A DNA stretch of 64,000 nucleotides from Planctomycetota bacterium (GCA_019912315.1 JAIOJA010000083.1:1-64000); one strand, 5' to 3'; counted from the stretch's first letter, positions 44,330 to 53,503 are shown. Notes: generated by a model not told the origin, from the letters alone. Program-made: numbers and translations.

Positions 44330-44346
44330 GGCGTGCGGCGCACGCC
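44330..44346. terminator. Hairpin between convergent SDR and carbonic anhydrase genes
   Basis: GGCGTGC, loop GGC, GCACGCC: a 7-bp perfect stem 4 bases after the SDR stop codon. No U-tract. Confidence 0.4.
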
Positions 44347-44378
44347 TCCTAACCAGGCAGAGAAAGCCCCGCCCGTAC

Positions 44379-44999
44379 CTACTCCAGAACACCCCACTTC
44401 TCAGTTGCCGTGTCGTACTCCCAGACGTTGCCGGTTTCGAACTCGACGACCCACGGGAAGATCTTGATGGTTCCGGCCGCGACCTTCTCCTGCACGCAGG
44501 GGAAGGTCTTCAGGTTTTCGACCTGCAGCAGCACGTTTTCGGCGATTGTCTTGCGCAGCTTCCGGGTATCGTCCGAATCGGGAAACTTCTGCTCCGCACG
44601 GGTGCGGGCGTTCTGCGCGTGGTCCAGCCACTTCCGGACGCTTGGCATGTTGGCCATCTGCTCCGGCTTCAGTACCGCCGTGATAGCGCCGCAGTGCGAG
44701 TGTCCGGCGATAATTACATTTTCGATTGGCAGGACCCTGATCGCGTACTCGATACTGGCCGTGACACCGCTGTGCTCGACGCTGTCCCACGGCGGCACGA
44801 TGTTGCCGGCGTTGCGGATCACAAAGAACTCGCCTGGGTCGGCGCCGGTCCACTCGGTCACTCTAACGCGCGAGTCGCTGCAGGCGATTACCAGCGTGTG
44901 GGGCTTCTGGCCTTCTTTGGCAAGCCGTTCGAGTAGCTCTTTCTGTTGCGGGAATACGTCGCGCCGGTAGTCGTGGATGCCCTTCTTGAGTCGGTCCAT
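44379..44999 (-). CDS. Beta-class carbonic anhydrase
   Basis: 206 residues from ATG 44999 (ACGGGA upstream); the 93 extra codons in the track ORF overlap the divergent gene and are not coding. Interconverts CO2 and bicarbonate. Zinc ligands are in CSDSRV (Cys and Asp-Arg dyad) and GHSHCGAI (His and Cys), with RNAGN between them, the standard set for an active enzyme. Divergent from the C39-like operon; the region between them holds both promoters. Confidence 0.95.
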   Translation of the reverse strand: MDRLKKGIHDYRRDVFPQQKELLERLAKEGQKPHTLVIACSDSRVRVTEWTGADPGEFFVIRNAGNIVPPWDSVEHSGVTASIEYAIRVLPIENVIIAGHSHCGAITAVLKPEQMANMPSVRKWLDHAQNARTRAEQKFPDSDDTRKLRKTIAENVLLQVENLKTFPCVQEKVAAGTIKIFPWVVEFETGNVWEYDTATEKWGVLE

Positions 45000-45216
45000 A
45001 GCAGTTCCCGTAGGATTGTGGCTCAGGGCTTTCGGCACAAGGAGTCGTTGTGGCCCCCAAGCCCGTTGCCCTTTCCGTTTATGCACGAACCTGCCACTCC
45101 CGCGCAAGAAATCTCGCCAAATCGTCACAGAGTCCCTTGCGTGTACCGTAGATGTGGTAGATTTCTCGCGCCTGGCAGGGCCGTGTCTCTGCCACCACGA
45201 AGTAGTGACGGAGACC

Positions 45217-45933
45217 ATGTCCCGCACGCTCGAACTAGAGATTCTCCCGCAACCGGATGACCAGACCTGTGGCGTCACGTGCCTGCACGCTGTGTACGGC
45301 TACTACGGTCTGCAACTTCCGTTGAATCAGTTGATCAACGAAGTTGAACATCTCGATAGCGGCGGCACGTTGTGCGTACTGCTAGGATGCGACGCGCTGA
45401 AACGCGGCTTCGACGCGACCCTCTACACCTACAACCTGAACGTGTTCGATCCGACCTGGTTTGGTCGTCCCAATGTGAACATTCAGGAACGCCTGCTGCG
45501 CCAGGCGACTTTCAAAGATGACCCGCGGCTCACAACCGCCACCCGCGGCTACGTTGAGTTTCTGGACCTTGGAGGTCGCATCAAATACGAAGACCTGAAC
45601 CCGAACCTGCTGCGGCGTTTCCTGAAAAAGGGCAAGCCGATCCTTACCGGGCTTAGCGCGACCTATCTATACGACACCGCGCGAGAGTTCGGGCCGAACG
45701 ACGATTATGATGACATCCGCGGTGCACCCTCAGGGCACTTCGTTGTCGTTGTCGGCTACAAGCCGCAAGGGCGTCACGTTGAGGTTGCCGACCCTTGGCT
45801 CCAGAACCCGATTACCGGTGACGACCAGCGTTACAGCGTCGGCATGGACCGACTGCTGGCCGCCATTCTTCTAGGCATCGTTACTTTCGATGCCAACCTG
45901 CTCGTCATCGAGCCCAAGAAAGAGAACGCTTGA
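45217..45933 (+). CDS. C39-like cysteine peptidase, first gene of amidoligase operon
   Basis: 238 residues from ATG 45217 with GGAG just upstream; the 80 upstream codons in the track are not coding. Catalytic pattern of C39/papain-like peptidases: Gln and Cys in DDQTCGVTCLHAVYGYYG, His in SGHFVVVVGY and Asp in VADPW. No signal peptide or transporter domain, so it acts in the cytoplasm, unlike the leader peptidases of bacteriocin exporters. Its TGA overlaps a TTG start of the ATP-grasp gene, so the two are coupled. It may release or mature a product made by the ligases downstream. Confidence 0.85.
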   Translation: MSRTLELEILPQPDDQTCGVTCLHAVYGYYGLQLPLNQLINEVEHLDSGGTLCVLLGCDALKRGFDATLYTYNLNVFDPTWFGRPNVNIQERLLRQATFKDDPRLTTATRGYVEFLDLGGRIKYEDLNPNLLRRFLKKGKPILTGLSATYLYDTAREFGPNDDYDDIRGAPSGHFVVVVGYKPQGRHVEVADPWLQNPITGDDQRYSVGMDRLLAAILLGIVTFDANLLVIEPKKENA

Positions 45934-47393
45934 GTACGCTCATCGTCGTGAACAATCCGGCCAAGTGGCCCCTGCATATCCCGGACGTTGAAGTCGTCGC
46001 GGCCAAAACCTACCTGACGGACCCGCGCTACAGCGAGCGCAAAGGCGCCAAAGTTTTCAACCTGTGCCGCTACTACACATACCAGTCCATGGGCTACTAC
46101 GTGTCCCTACTGGCCGAGGCGCGTCGCCAGCGCCCGATGCCGGACATCAACACCATCACGAACCTGCGCAACCTGAGTATGCCGCGCGCGGACGAGCAGG
46201 ATTTGGGTGAGGAAACCCAACGGGCACTGAAGCCCTTGAAGGGCGACAAGTTCGCGCTCAGTGTCTACTTCGGCAGCAACATGGCGGAACGGTACACGCG
46301 ACTTGCGCGCATGCTGTTCAACCTTTTCCCGGCGCCGTTTCTTCGGGCACAGTTTGAGCGTGAAGACGGTTATTGGGAGTTGAAGAGCCTCGGGACTATT
46401 CCCTATTCGGAAGTGCCGGAGACACACAAACCCTTCGTCCAATCTTCCGCGACTGAGTACCTGTCACGCAACCGCCGCGGACCGAGCAAACGCCAGCGCC
46501 CGAAGTACGACATGGCGGTGCTGTACGACCCCGATGCAGAGCACTCCCCGAGTAACGAGCGCGCCATTAAACGATTCGCCGACGCGGCCTGGGACCTGGG
46601 CATGAACAGCGAGGTGATCAGCAAGAATGATTACGGTCGCCTGGCGGAATTCGACGCGCTGTTCATTCGCGAAACCACGGCCGTCAACCACCACACCTAC
46701 CGATTCGCGCGACGTGCGCAGAACCTGGGGCTGGTGGTGATGGACGACCCGCTCAGTATCCTGCGTTGCACGAACAAGGTGTACTTGGCCGAGTTGCTGG
46801 ATCACGCGGGCATTTCGGCACCGCGTACGGTGATCGTCCACGAAGACAATCTGGACGACGTGATTGTGCAGCTTGGATTGCCGTGCGTTCTGAAGCGTCC
46901 GGACGGCGCCTTCAGTCAGGGCGTGATGAAAGCCAAAGACGTCGGTGAGTTGCGCGACGCGATTGAAGACATGCTTGAGGAATCCGACCTCGTGCTCGCC
47001 CAGGAATGGATGCCGACCGAGTACGACTGGCGTGTCGGCGTGCTTGACGGCAAGCCGCTCTATGCCTGCCGCTACCACATGGCGGCTAAACACTGGCAAA
47101 TCGCAAAACACGGCGACGGTGAGTCAAGCTTCGGCAAGGTGGACACGCTGTTGGTTGAAGACGCACCGCCGAAGGTCATCGATACGGCGGTGAAGGCCAC
47201 GAAGCTGATTGGCACCGGGCTCTACGGCGTTGACTTGAAAGAAGTCGACGGCAAGGCGCACATCATTGAAGTGAACGACAACCCAAACCTCGATGCGGGC
47301 TACGAGGACGCGATCCTCAAGGACGAGTTGTGGCGCACCATCGCCAACTCGTTCCTGCAACGCATCGAGAAACTCCGCAACGGAACGTCATGA
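45930..47393 (+). CDS. RimK-like ATP-grasp ligase with RLAN domain
   Basis: 487 residues, TTG start in a TTGA overlap with the peptidase gene, AAGAAAGAG upstream. Residues 1 to about 190 match the RLAN domain found before RimK-like ATP-grasps (KVFNLCRYYTYQSMGYYVSLLAEAR). The C-terminal ATP-grasp has LPCVLKRPDGAFSQGV for nucleotide binding and IIEVNDNPNLDAG for Mg ions. Such enzymes join a carboxylate to an amine through an acyl-phosphate, often adding amino acids to peptides or proteins. The TGA overlaps the next start as ATGA. Substrate unknown. Confidence 0.88.
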   Translation: MSTLIVVNNPAKWPLHIPDVEVVAAKTYLTDPRYSERKGAKVFNLCRYYTYQSMGYYVSLLAEARRQRPMPDINTITNLRNLSMPRADEQDLGEETQRALKPLKGDKFALSVYFGSNMAERYTRLARMLFNLFPAPFLRAQFEREDGYWELKSLGTIPYSEVPETHKPFVQSSATEYLSRNRRGPSKRQRPKYDMAVLYDPDAEHSPSNERAIKRFADAAWDLGMNSEVISKNDYGRLAEFDALFIRETTAVNHHTYRFARRAQNLGLVVMDDPLSILRCTNKVYLAELLDHAGISAPRTVIVHEDNLDDVIVQLGLPCVLKRPDGAFSQGVMKAKDVGELRDAIEDMLEESDLVLAQEWMPTEYDWRVGVLDGKPLYACRYHMAAKHWQIAKHGDGESSFGKVDTLLVEDAPPKVIDTAVKATKLIGTGLYGVDLKEVDGKAHIIEVNDNPNLDAGYEDAILKDELWRTIANSFLQRIEKLRNGTS

Positions 47394-48628
47394 CTCTGCA
47401 CCTGTTTGAAGGCTTCGGCATTGAGCTCGAATACATGATCGTGGATCGCAAGACGCTTGCCGTCCGCCCGATCACCGACGAGCTGATGAAATCCATCACC
47501 GGCGACTACACCGCAGACTATGAAAACGGCGCGGCCGCCTGGTCCAATGAGCTGGTGCTGCACGTCGTGGAGTTTAAGACCAACGGGCCGGCCCCATCGC
47601 TGGAGCCGCTGCCGGAGCTGTTCCAGGACCAGGTGATTGACGCCAACCAGCGACTCGCCCAGTGGGACGCCTGCCTGCTGCCGACCGGCATGCACCCCTT
47701 CTTTGACCCGATGACGGAAACGAAGATCTGGCCGCACGAATACAACGCGGTCTACGAGACCTACAATCGCATCTTCGACTGCCGAGGGCACGGCTGGTCG
47801 AACCTGCAGAGCACCCACATCAACCTGCCCTTCGCCAACGACGAAGAATTCGGCAAGCTGCACGCGGCCATTCGGTACATTCTGCCGATCCTGCCGGGAC
47901 TCGCGGCGAGCTCGCCGGTGGCCAACGGGAAGCTCGCCCCCGCACTGGACTATCGGCTGGTCGAGTATGCCCAGAACAGCGCACGGATTCCGATCGCGAC
48001 GGGCAAAGTGATACCGGAGAACTGGTACACGAAAGACGACTACTACCGCGAAATCTTGCAGCGCATCTGGGCCGAGACTGCGCCGTTCGACCCGGACGGA
48101 AATTTAGAGGGCGAGTACGCGAACGCACGCGGCGCGATCGCGCGTTTCGACCGCATGGCGATCGAGATTCGTGTACTTGATATTCAGGAATGTCCCGAGG
48201 CCGACATCGCCATCGCCGCCATCATCAGTGCTGTACTGCGCGCGCTGATCGAAGAACGCTGGATGCCGATGGATGAGTTGAAGCTCGCGGATGTTGACCC
48301 GCTATCCGCACTGTTCAAGAAAGCCTGCGTCGAGGGCGAGCACACGCCAATCAGTGATGCCGGCTATCTGCGCGCCTTCGGAGTAGAAACGCCGTGCAAT
48401 GTCGGCGAGCTTTGGGATCACCTGATTGAGCAAGTCATGCCCGCGGGTGGCAAGTCCCGTAAACGCTGGCGCAGAGCACTCGGGCATATTCGCAGGCAGG
48501 GCACACTGGCAACCCGGATCCGCGCGGGCGCAGGTGACAACCCCGATCGCGCCCGCTTGACCGCCATCTACCATGAGCTTGCCCGCTGCCTCAGCGAGGG
48601 AGAGCTGTTTGACCCGGCCTCGATTTAG
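47390..48628 (+). CDS. GCS2-family carboxylate-amine ligase
   Basis: 412 residues from ATG 47390 in an ATGA overlap with the ATP-grasp gene. Glutamine-synthetase-like fold of glutamate-cysteine ligase family 2 (YbdK-like): GIELEYMIVD, VEFKTNGP, CRGHGWSNLQSTHINLPF, SSPVANGK and MAIEIRVLDIQECPEADIA. YbdK-type enzymes join glutamate to an amine at the expense of ATP. Here it is embedded between an ATP-grasp and an N-formylglutamate-amidohydrolase-like gene, which suggests a glutamate-containing conjugate rather than glutathione. Its 3' end overlaps the next gene by 20 bases. Confidence 0.9.
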   Translation: MTLHLFEGFGIELEYMIVDRKTLAVRPITDELMKSITGDYTADYENGAAAWSNELVLHVVEFKTNGPAPSLEPLPELFQDQVIDANQRLAQWDACLLPTGMHPFFDPMTETKIWPHEYNAVYETYNRIFDCRGHGWSNLQSTHINLPFANDEEFGKLHAAIRYILPILPGLAASSPVANGKLAPALDYRLVEYAQNSARIPIATGKVIPENWYTKDDYYREILQRIWAETAPFDPDGNLEGEYANARGAIARFDRMAIEIRVLDIQECPEADIAIAAIISAVLRALIEERWMPMDELKLADVDPLSALFKKACVEGEHTPISDAGYLRAFGVETPCNVGELWDHLIEQVMPAGGKSRKRWRRALGHIRRQGTLATRIRAGAGDNPDRARLTAIYHELARCLSEGELFDPASI

Positions 48629-49307
48629 CGATTTGCTGGTAACCTGCGAGCACGCAACGAATCACGTGCCGCCGGAGTATGCGTCAAAATTTCGCGGCAA
48701 ACGGGAAGTGCTGAAGACTCACCGTGCGTGGGACCCGGGTGCGGCAGTTCTTGCCAGGGCGCTTGCGCGGGAGTTTCACGTGGGCGCACAGCATGGGCGG
48801 TTCACGCGCCTGTTGATTGATCTGAATCGGCGCGAGAGTTCAAGCGCCGCGTTTTCCGAGTTTACTCCGGAAGGCGCGCGGGACGCGCTGCTGGACTACC
48901 ACCGGCGCTGGCGGCGCGGGCTGTTTACGAACCTCGCGCATACCACGGGACCCATTCTTCACGTATCGTGTCATAGCTTTACGCCGGTGTGGAACGGTGA
49001 GGAACGCCGCGTGGACATCGGGCTCCTGTTCGATCCTGGACGCTCCCTGGAATCTGATACGGCGAAGGCCTGGCAGGAAGACCTGCAGGTGGCTTTGCCG
49101 GGCGTACGCATCCGGCGCAACAACCCGTATCGCGGCGTCAACGACGGCGTCACAAGCTGGCTGCGAAAATACTTCGACGCGCGCCGGTACGCGGGGATTG
49201 AGATCGAACTGAACCAGAGGTTCGCCGCCGCGCCGCCCCGAGTATGGTCCGGCATACGCCGGGCGCTGCTGGACGCGGTAGGCGCGTCGATGATGAATAC
49301 GCCCTGA
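48609..49307 (+). CDS. N-formylglutamate amidohydrolase-like hydrolase
   Basis: 232 residues. The likely start is TTG 48609, preceded by AGGGAG at good distance; the track ATG at 48573 has no ribosome site and would add 12 residues. Family motifs are TCEHATNHVP, HRAWDPGAAVLARAL, LIDLNR, VSCHSFTP, NNPYRGVNDG and IEIELNQ. N-formylglutamate deformylase ends one histidine pathway, but hutH is 10 kb away and this gene is fused by overlap to an amidoligase operon. A hydrolase for a glutamyl amide made by its neighbours is the better inference. Confidence 0.87.
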   Translation: MTRPRFSDLLVTCEHATNHVPPEYASKFRGKREVLKTHRAWDPGAAVLARALAREFHVGAQHGRFTRLLIDLNRRESSSAAFSEFTPEGARDALLDYHRRWRRGLFTNLAHTTGPILHVSCHSFTPVWNGEERRVDIGLLFDPGRSLESDTAKAWQEDLQVALPGVRIRRNNPYRGVNDGVTSWLRKYFDARRYAGIEIELNQRFAAAPPRVWSGIRRALLDAVGASMMNTP

Positions 49308-49354
49308 CGAATGCGGTGTTGAGCCGTTAACAACGGGTAGCCAATGGAGAGACG

Positions 49355-50446
49355 ATGCGTTTCAGATTCGCCGCACTGTTTTGCCTGCTGCCCGTCGTCA
49401 CGGCGGTTTCCGCACAACTGGCGGAGAAGCCTCCGTTCGAGTTCAAGGTAAGCGGCGATACCGTTGACACCTTCAAGATGGAACTGGTCAAGCACTATGT
49501 GCCGGATCAGTCTTTGCCTTCGGCCGCCGTGCTGACGTACTCCGCGTACACCGACAACCGCGAATCCGCCGCCGGGATGATGAAAACCGTGGGGGAGAAG
49601 TGGGAAGCGGCGGTCATGAAGTCGCTTGATGACTATGAAAGCAGGCTTCTCACGGTGGATGCTGTGAAGGCGCTGGATGGCTCCCGACAGAAGCCGGAAC
49701 CGCCGACGATCATCCGCACCTACCAACCCACCGAAGTTGCCGCCACGAAGCAGCAAGATGACAGCACGATGGTGGAGACCCTGCAGGTCATGCTTGAGAA
49801 GCGCAAGGAGTTCGGCAGCAACAAGTGGATTGAGGGCAAGCGCGAGGTCAAACGCCGCTTTTACTGTGTTCCCGGCGACGGCAAGTGGCGCATCAACAAG
49901 ATCGAGCAGGAAGTCAAAGACGAGGAAAACAAGGGCGCCAAAACCTGGCAGGAGGACTCCGGGATGCTCGTCTTCATGCTGTATGCCAGTGAATTGAAAA
50001 AGCAGCGCAAGGAAATCCCGGCCATCAAACAGGGCACGCCGCGCGAGGCCGCGACGTCGCTGTTCGACTCATTGCTGCCGCGTCGGGACGCGATGGACGA
50101 AGGCGTGCACTCGACGGGGCTGGATGCGTGGATCGGTGTGCTGCAACCCTTGTTTACGGAGAGTCACGTCAATCGCCAGAAACAGATGGTCGAAGAATGG
50201 CTGAAACAGCAGCCGGTGCCGGTAGAGCGCGAGATCGATACGATCACGGAAGCGGACGGAATTACGACGGTGAAGTTCAAGCCGGTCGATGAGTGGTCCG
50301 GCGCGATTGAGTTGCAGGTCGAGAAAGTGGGCGAGGTTTACAAAATCCATGCCGCCGGCGTGTATGAGCAGGGGCTGGACGGCAAGGGCGGCATCGCCTG
50401 GAAACTTAAGCCCGAGCCCGACCTGTACGCCCTCAAATGGCGATAA
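49355..50446 (+). CDS. Exported protein, first of a tandem paralogous pair
   Basis: 363 residues with a signal peptide (MRFRFAALFCLLPVVTAVSA) and GGAGAG before the ATG. The mature N-terminus PPFEFKVSGDTVDTFK is shared almost exactly with the next gene, and the two align along their length (KWRINKIEQE versus SWRIERVESW, and similar Lys-rich ends near VYKIHAAGVYE). Charged and probably helical in the middle. No recognised family; likely periplasmic. Confidence 0.78.
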   Translation: MRFRFAALFCLLPVVTAVSAQLAEKPPFEFKVSGDTVDTFKMELVKHYVPDQSLPSAAVLTYSAYTDNRESAAGMMKTVGEKWEAAVMKSLDDYESRLLTVDAVKALDGSRQKPEPPTIIRTYQPTEVAATKQQDDSTMVETLQVMLEKRKEFGSNKWIEGKREVKRRFYCVPGDGKWRINKIEQEVKDEENKGAKTWQEDSGMLVFMLYASELKKQRKEIPAIKQGTPREAATSLFDSLLPRRDAMDEGVHSTGLDAWIGVLQPLFTESHVNRQKQMVEEWLKQQPVPVEREIDTITEADGITTVKFKPVDEWSGAIELQVEKVGEVYKIHAAGVYEQGLDGKGGIAWKLKPEPDLYALKWR

Positions 50447-50523
50447 TTTCTCTGAATTTGCCGTCACGTTAATCTGTCACAGGTCGTAATGTTGTCGGGA
50501 CCAAATTTCCGAGGAGTCTTCCT

Positions 50524-51684
50524 ATGATTCGCAGAACACTGGGCATTTCCGCAGGGCTGCTGCTGATTGTCGCCACGACCATCAGCGGGCAGGAGACCGA
50601 GACCAAGAAATCACTGCCATTCGAATTCAAGGTCAGCGGCGACACCGTCGAGACCTTCAAGTCCGAGTTCAAACTCAATGCCAAGCTGGACCAGAGCACA
50701 CCCGAAGGACTGATCAACAGCTATGCGCTTCTCACAGACAACCGCAGCGACGTCTCCAAGGCCTTGGAGGACTCCTTCAAACCGGTTCAGGAAATTGTAC
50801 GCAAGGCCGAGCAGCCGATTCGCGCCAAGCTGTTCAGCGAGGAAATGAACAAGAAAGTCAGCGAGGCCGAGAAGCCTGACGAAGACAGCAAGGGCGACAG
50901 CGACTACCGCAGCGAGCCGACCGAGGTCACGAACGTGACCGACGGCGATAACGGCGCCAGGCTGGTCGAGACGGTGCAGAAAACTTCTTACATGACGGAG
51001 GCCTGGGATCCGGAAACGGGCGAACCGACGGGCAAGATGGAAAAGCACGAGGACGAGAACAAGTTCCGCTACACCTGCATCAAGGGTGAGGACGGCAGTT
51101 GGCGCATCGAGCGCGTGGAGAGCTGGCAGCAGGACTGGGACAACTGGAACGGCATGGATGACGAACCCGCGTACAAGTGGACCGAATCCGCCACGATGGT
51201 TCACTGGATGCTGAAGCGGGAGTCACCGGCCAAGCCCGAGGAGTTGAAGCAGGACACGCCGGAAAACGCGGCGTTGTCGTTGTTCAATCACCTGCTGCGC
51301 CAGCGCGAGACCTGGAGCGACACAATGCAGCAGCGTGCTTTGCGTGGCTGGATCGACGCGATCATGCCGATGTTCACGGAAAAGGGGCTGAAGGGTCCGG
51401 AAGAGAAGAAGGAAGAGGGCGAAGAAGAAATGGAAGGGTTCGACAAAAGCCCGAAGCGCGAAGTCGAGTTCGTCAGCGATGACGCCGATGGCGTGAAGCG
51501 CGTCAAGTTCAAGCAGACCAGCGAGTGGTTCGGCTCGGTTGAAGTCTACGTCAAGAAGGACGGCGAAACCTGGAAGATCATCAAGGCCGGCTACTACGAA
51601 ACGGACTTCGACATGGATTCGGGAGGCATGAAAGAAACCGAGTTCGTCGAGGAGAACAACCTGGACATGCTCAGCTGGCGATAG
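50524..51684 (+). CDS. Exported protein, second of a tandem paralogous pair
   Basis: 386 residues, signal peptide (MIRRTLGISAGLLLIVATTISG), GAGGAG 8 bases before the ATG. Shares LPFEFKVSGDTVETFK and the overall layout with the gene before it. It differs by acidic low-complexity inserts (PEEKKEEGEEEMEGFD and EKPDEDSKGDSD). Repeats of W-rich short motifs (DWDNWNGMDDEPAYKW) suggest a binding role. Function unknown. Followed by a terminator. Confidence 0.78.
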   Translation: MIRRTLGISAGLLLIVATTISGQETETKKSLPFEFKVSGDTVETFKSEFKLNAKLDQSTPEGLINSYALLTDNRSDVSKALEDSFKPVQEIVRKAEQPIRAKLFSEEMNKKVSEAEKPDEDSKGDSDYRSEPTEVTNVTDGDNGARLVETVQKTSYMTEAWDPETGEPTGKMEKHEDENKFRYTCIKGEDGSWRIERVESWQQDWDNWNGMDDEPAYKWTESATMVHWMLKRESPAKPEELKQDTPENAALSLFNHLLRQRETWSDTMQQRALRGWIDAIMPMFTEKGLKGPEEKKEEGEEEMEGFDKSPKREVEFVSDDADGVKRVKFKQTSEWFGSVEVYVKKDGETWKIIKAGYYETDFDMDSGGMKETEFVEENNLDMLSWR

Positions 51685-51736
51685 CATCCAGCCGATGAAG
51701 GAAAGCGGGCTTCCAGCCCAATATCCAGGCAAACCC

Positions 51737-51762
51737 AAACGTCCGGCCAACGCCGGGCGTTT
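51737..51762. terminator. Intrinsic terminator between convergent genes
   Basis: AAACGTCCGGC, loop CAAC, GCCGGGCGTTT (10 of 11 paired), followed by TGTTGTTTGG on the plus strand and preceded by AAACCCAAAC, so it can work in both directions. Confidence 0.72.
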
Positions 51763-51777
51763 GTTGTTTGGCCCAAA

Positions 51778-52929
51778 TCAATCCCGCCAGCGGTGCAGCT
51801 GTTTGCCGTCCTTGGCGGCCAGGACCTCTATGAACCAGCCGCTGGCTCCCTGGCTTACTACCACGAGTTTGTCGTCGCGAAACTCAACGTAGACGTGGTG
51901 AAGGTAGGCGCTGTGAGGGACGCCCAGGTGCTGGCAGCCGTGGCTCCAGGCCTGTTTGCCGGTCTTCATGTCGAAGCGTTTCATGAGTGTGCCGCTGTCC
52001 GCGATGGGCATCCAGCTGTGCAGGTACAATGCCTCGCCATCAATCGTCAGGCGGCAATCGCCCAGGTCGTACGCGCTGTCGCCCTCGTTGGCGAACTCCC
52101 AGACCGGCTTGCCGTCGCGGTGCAGCAGGGCGATGCGCTTTGTACTTGCGATCAGCCAATCCTCGCCGACAGGCAGGGCGTGATGGACGATCTCCTTGAG
52201 CTTGAGCGTGACCTTGCCCCTGGCATCGATAAACCAGCTCCAGGGATCGTTGGTGACTTCGTCGCTGACGGCGAGCGCGTGGTCGCCGACGGCGGAAATG
52301 CTACCGATCTCGAGCTGGTGGGGGACTTCGACACTCCAGGCCTCGGCGCCGTCTTCGACGCTGCGTGCGAGAATCCGGCGTTTGTCTTTCTCCCTGAGGT
52401 TGGAGCACTCACCCGCCAGCAGGAGTTTGCCGAACAGACACAGGCGGTCCGACTCGCCGTCGGAATCCCAGCGTAGTTCACCGGTTTCCGCCTCGAAGCA
52501 CGACACCCCGGCGACGTGGGCGGCAAAGATGCTGTCGTCGTTACGCAGCAGGGCCGGCCCGCGATAGATGTTGAAGCGGGTCGGCAGGCTGCGCGACCAT
52601 TTGGCGTCGCCGTCATCGGAGTAGCAAGTGACGCGGCTGTCTTTGCCGAGGGCGAAGGTGTGAACCTTGCGGGCCTTTCCGGTGGCGGCGTCCACATGCA
52701 GGGCCCAGCCCTCTTCACGAAAGTTCCTGAGTCGGAATTGACCCGGTTTGCCGCCGACGGGAGCGGCGTAGCCGAACCCCTTTGAGTCGTCAATTTCGCC
52801 CAGCATCGCGCCCGTAAACGGGTTGATGCGCATGTTCTCAACGACAACCGGGCGCACCTCCGGCGCTTCCTCGGCAACGCACGGAAGCGTCGCGACCAGT
52901 ATCAGGCAGGTAAGCAGAAGTAATCGCAT
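51778..52929 (-). CDS. Exported PQQ-like beta-propeller protein
   Basis: 383 residues from ATG 52929 with signal peptide MRLLLLTCLILVATLPCVAE. The body holds repeated beta-propeller blades of the PQQ-like type (FEAETGELRWDSD, FDMKTGKQAWSHG, LAAKDGKQLHRW), which usually serve in binding rather than in PQQ catalysis. No Shine-Dalgarno; TTAATT lies 6 bases before the ATG. Convergent with the tandem exported paralogues, and bordered upstream by the palindrome cluster. Confidence 0.78.
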   Translation of the reverse strand: MRLLLLTCLILVATLPCVAEEAPEVRPVVVENMRINPFTGAMLGEIDDSKGFGYAAPVGGKPGQFRLRNFREEGWALHVDAATGKARKVHTFALGKDSRVTCYSDDGDAKWSRSLPTRFNIYRGPALLRNDDSIFAAHVAGVSCFEAETGELRWDSDGESDRLCLFGKLLLAGECSNLREKDKRRILARSVEDGAEAWSVEVPHQLEIGSISAVGDHALAVSDEVTNDPWSWFIDARGKVTLKLKEIVHHALPVGEDWLIASTKRIALLHRDGKPVWEFANEGDSAYDLGDCRLTIDGEALYLHSWMPIADSGTLMKRFDMKTGKQAWSHGCQHLGVPHSAYLHHVYVEFRDDKLVVVSQGASGWFIEVLAAKDGKQLHRWRD

Positions 52930-52993
52930 GTCATTAATTAACGTCTCGAACCACACCCCGGCCCGCAAGAAACCGTCCACAGGACGGGTGATC

Positions 52994-53452
52994 CGGTAAA
53001 GGGGTCTGGCTCCGCGCAGTTGCGGTGCCTGACCCCTTTACCGCAGGGAGTGACTCAAACAGGGGGTCGCGAGCTCCCCGCGGAAAAGGGGACAGGCACC
53101 TCCGCTTCGCTCCGGAGCCAGTCCCCTTTTCCGCGCCGCATGTCGATCGTGCGCGTGACAATCGCGAAGGTGTTTAGAAGCAAACCGGGGGCTTACGCCC
53201 CCGGCTACCATAGGCTGCCCCTGCGGGGCGCGGATTGGCTTGCCTGATGCAGGGCTATGCGCAGTTCAGCCGCAGCGCGGCTGTGGATCCTTAGCCCACG
53301 GCTTTAGCCGTGGGGTTATGTGCCAAGAAACAGTATGCGCCCCGTAGGGGCGCAGGAACGGTTCCCGCGGCCCTACGGGGCGCAGTTCTTGTGGGTGCCG
53401 CAACCCCCCGGCTGAAGCCGGGGGCTAGAGTACCACGGCCCCTCCGGGGCCG
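52994..53452. repeat. Cluster of seven different REP-like palindromes
   Basis: Non-coding 460-base stretch with hairpins at 52994-53043 (CGGTAAAGGGGTC arms), 53080-53134 (GCGGAAAAGGGGAC arms around GGCACC/GGAGCC), 53185-53204 (CCGGGGGC), 53295-53314 (CCCACGGC), 53336-53354 (TGCGCCCC, repeated inverted at 53371-53384), 53405-53424 (CCCCCGGC) and 53436-53452 (CGGCCCC). Loops are 3 or 4 bases in the short ones. They are different sequences of similar design, typical of repetitive extragenic palindromes. ORFs listed here are artefacts of the repeats. Confidence 0.8.
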
Positions 53453-53503
53453 GTGTGGGCGAAACGCTGGGGGATTTGGCGTTGCAGATTGACCGAGGCG
53501 CGG

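Noticed and set aside
44977-45216. 80-codon N-terminal extension of the C39-like peptidase
   Set aside because: The extension overlaps the divergent carbonic anhydrase start region, has Arg/Cys-rich shadow-like composition, and a good ribosome site precedes the internal ATG 45217.
48573-48608. ATG start of the formylglutamate-hydrolase-like gene at 48573
   Set aside because: No ribosome site, no family residues in the first 12 codons, and a TTG at 48609 has a good AGGGAG in front.
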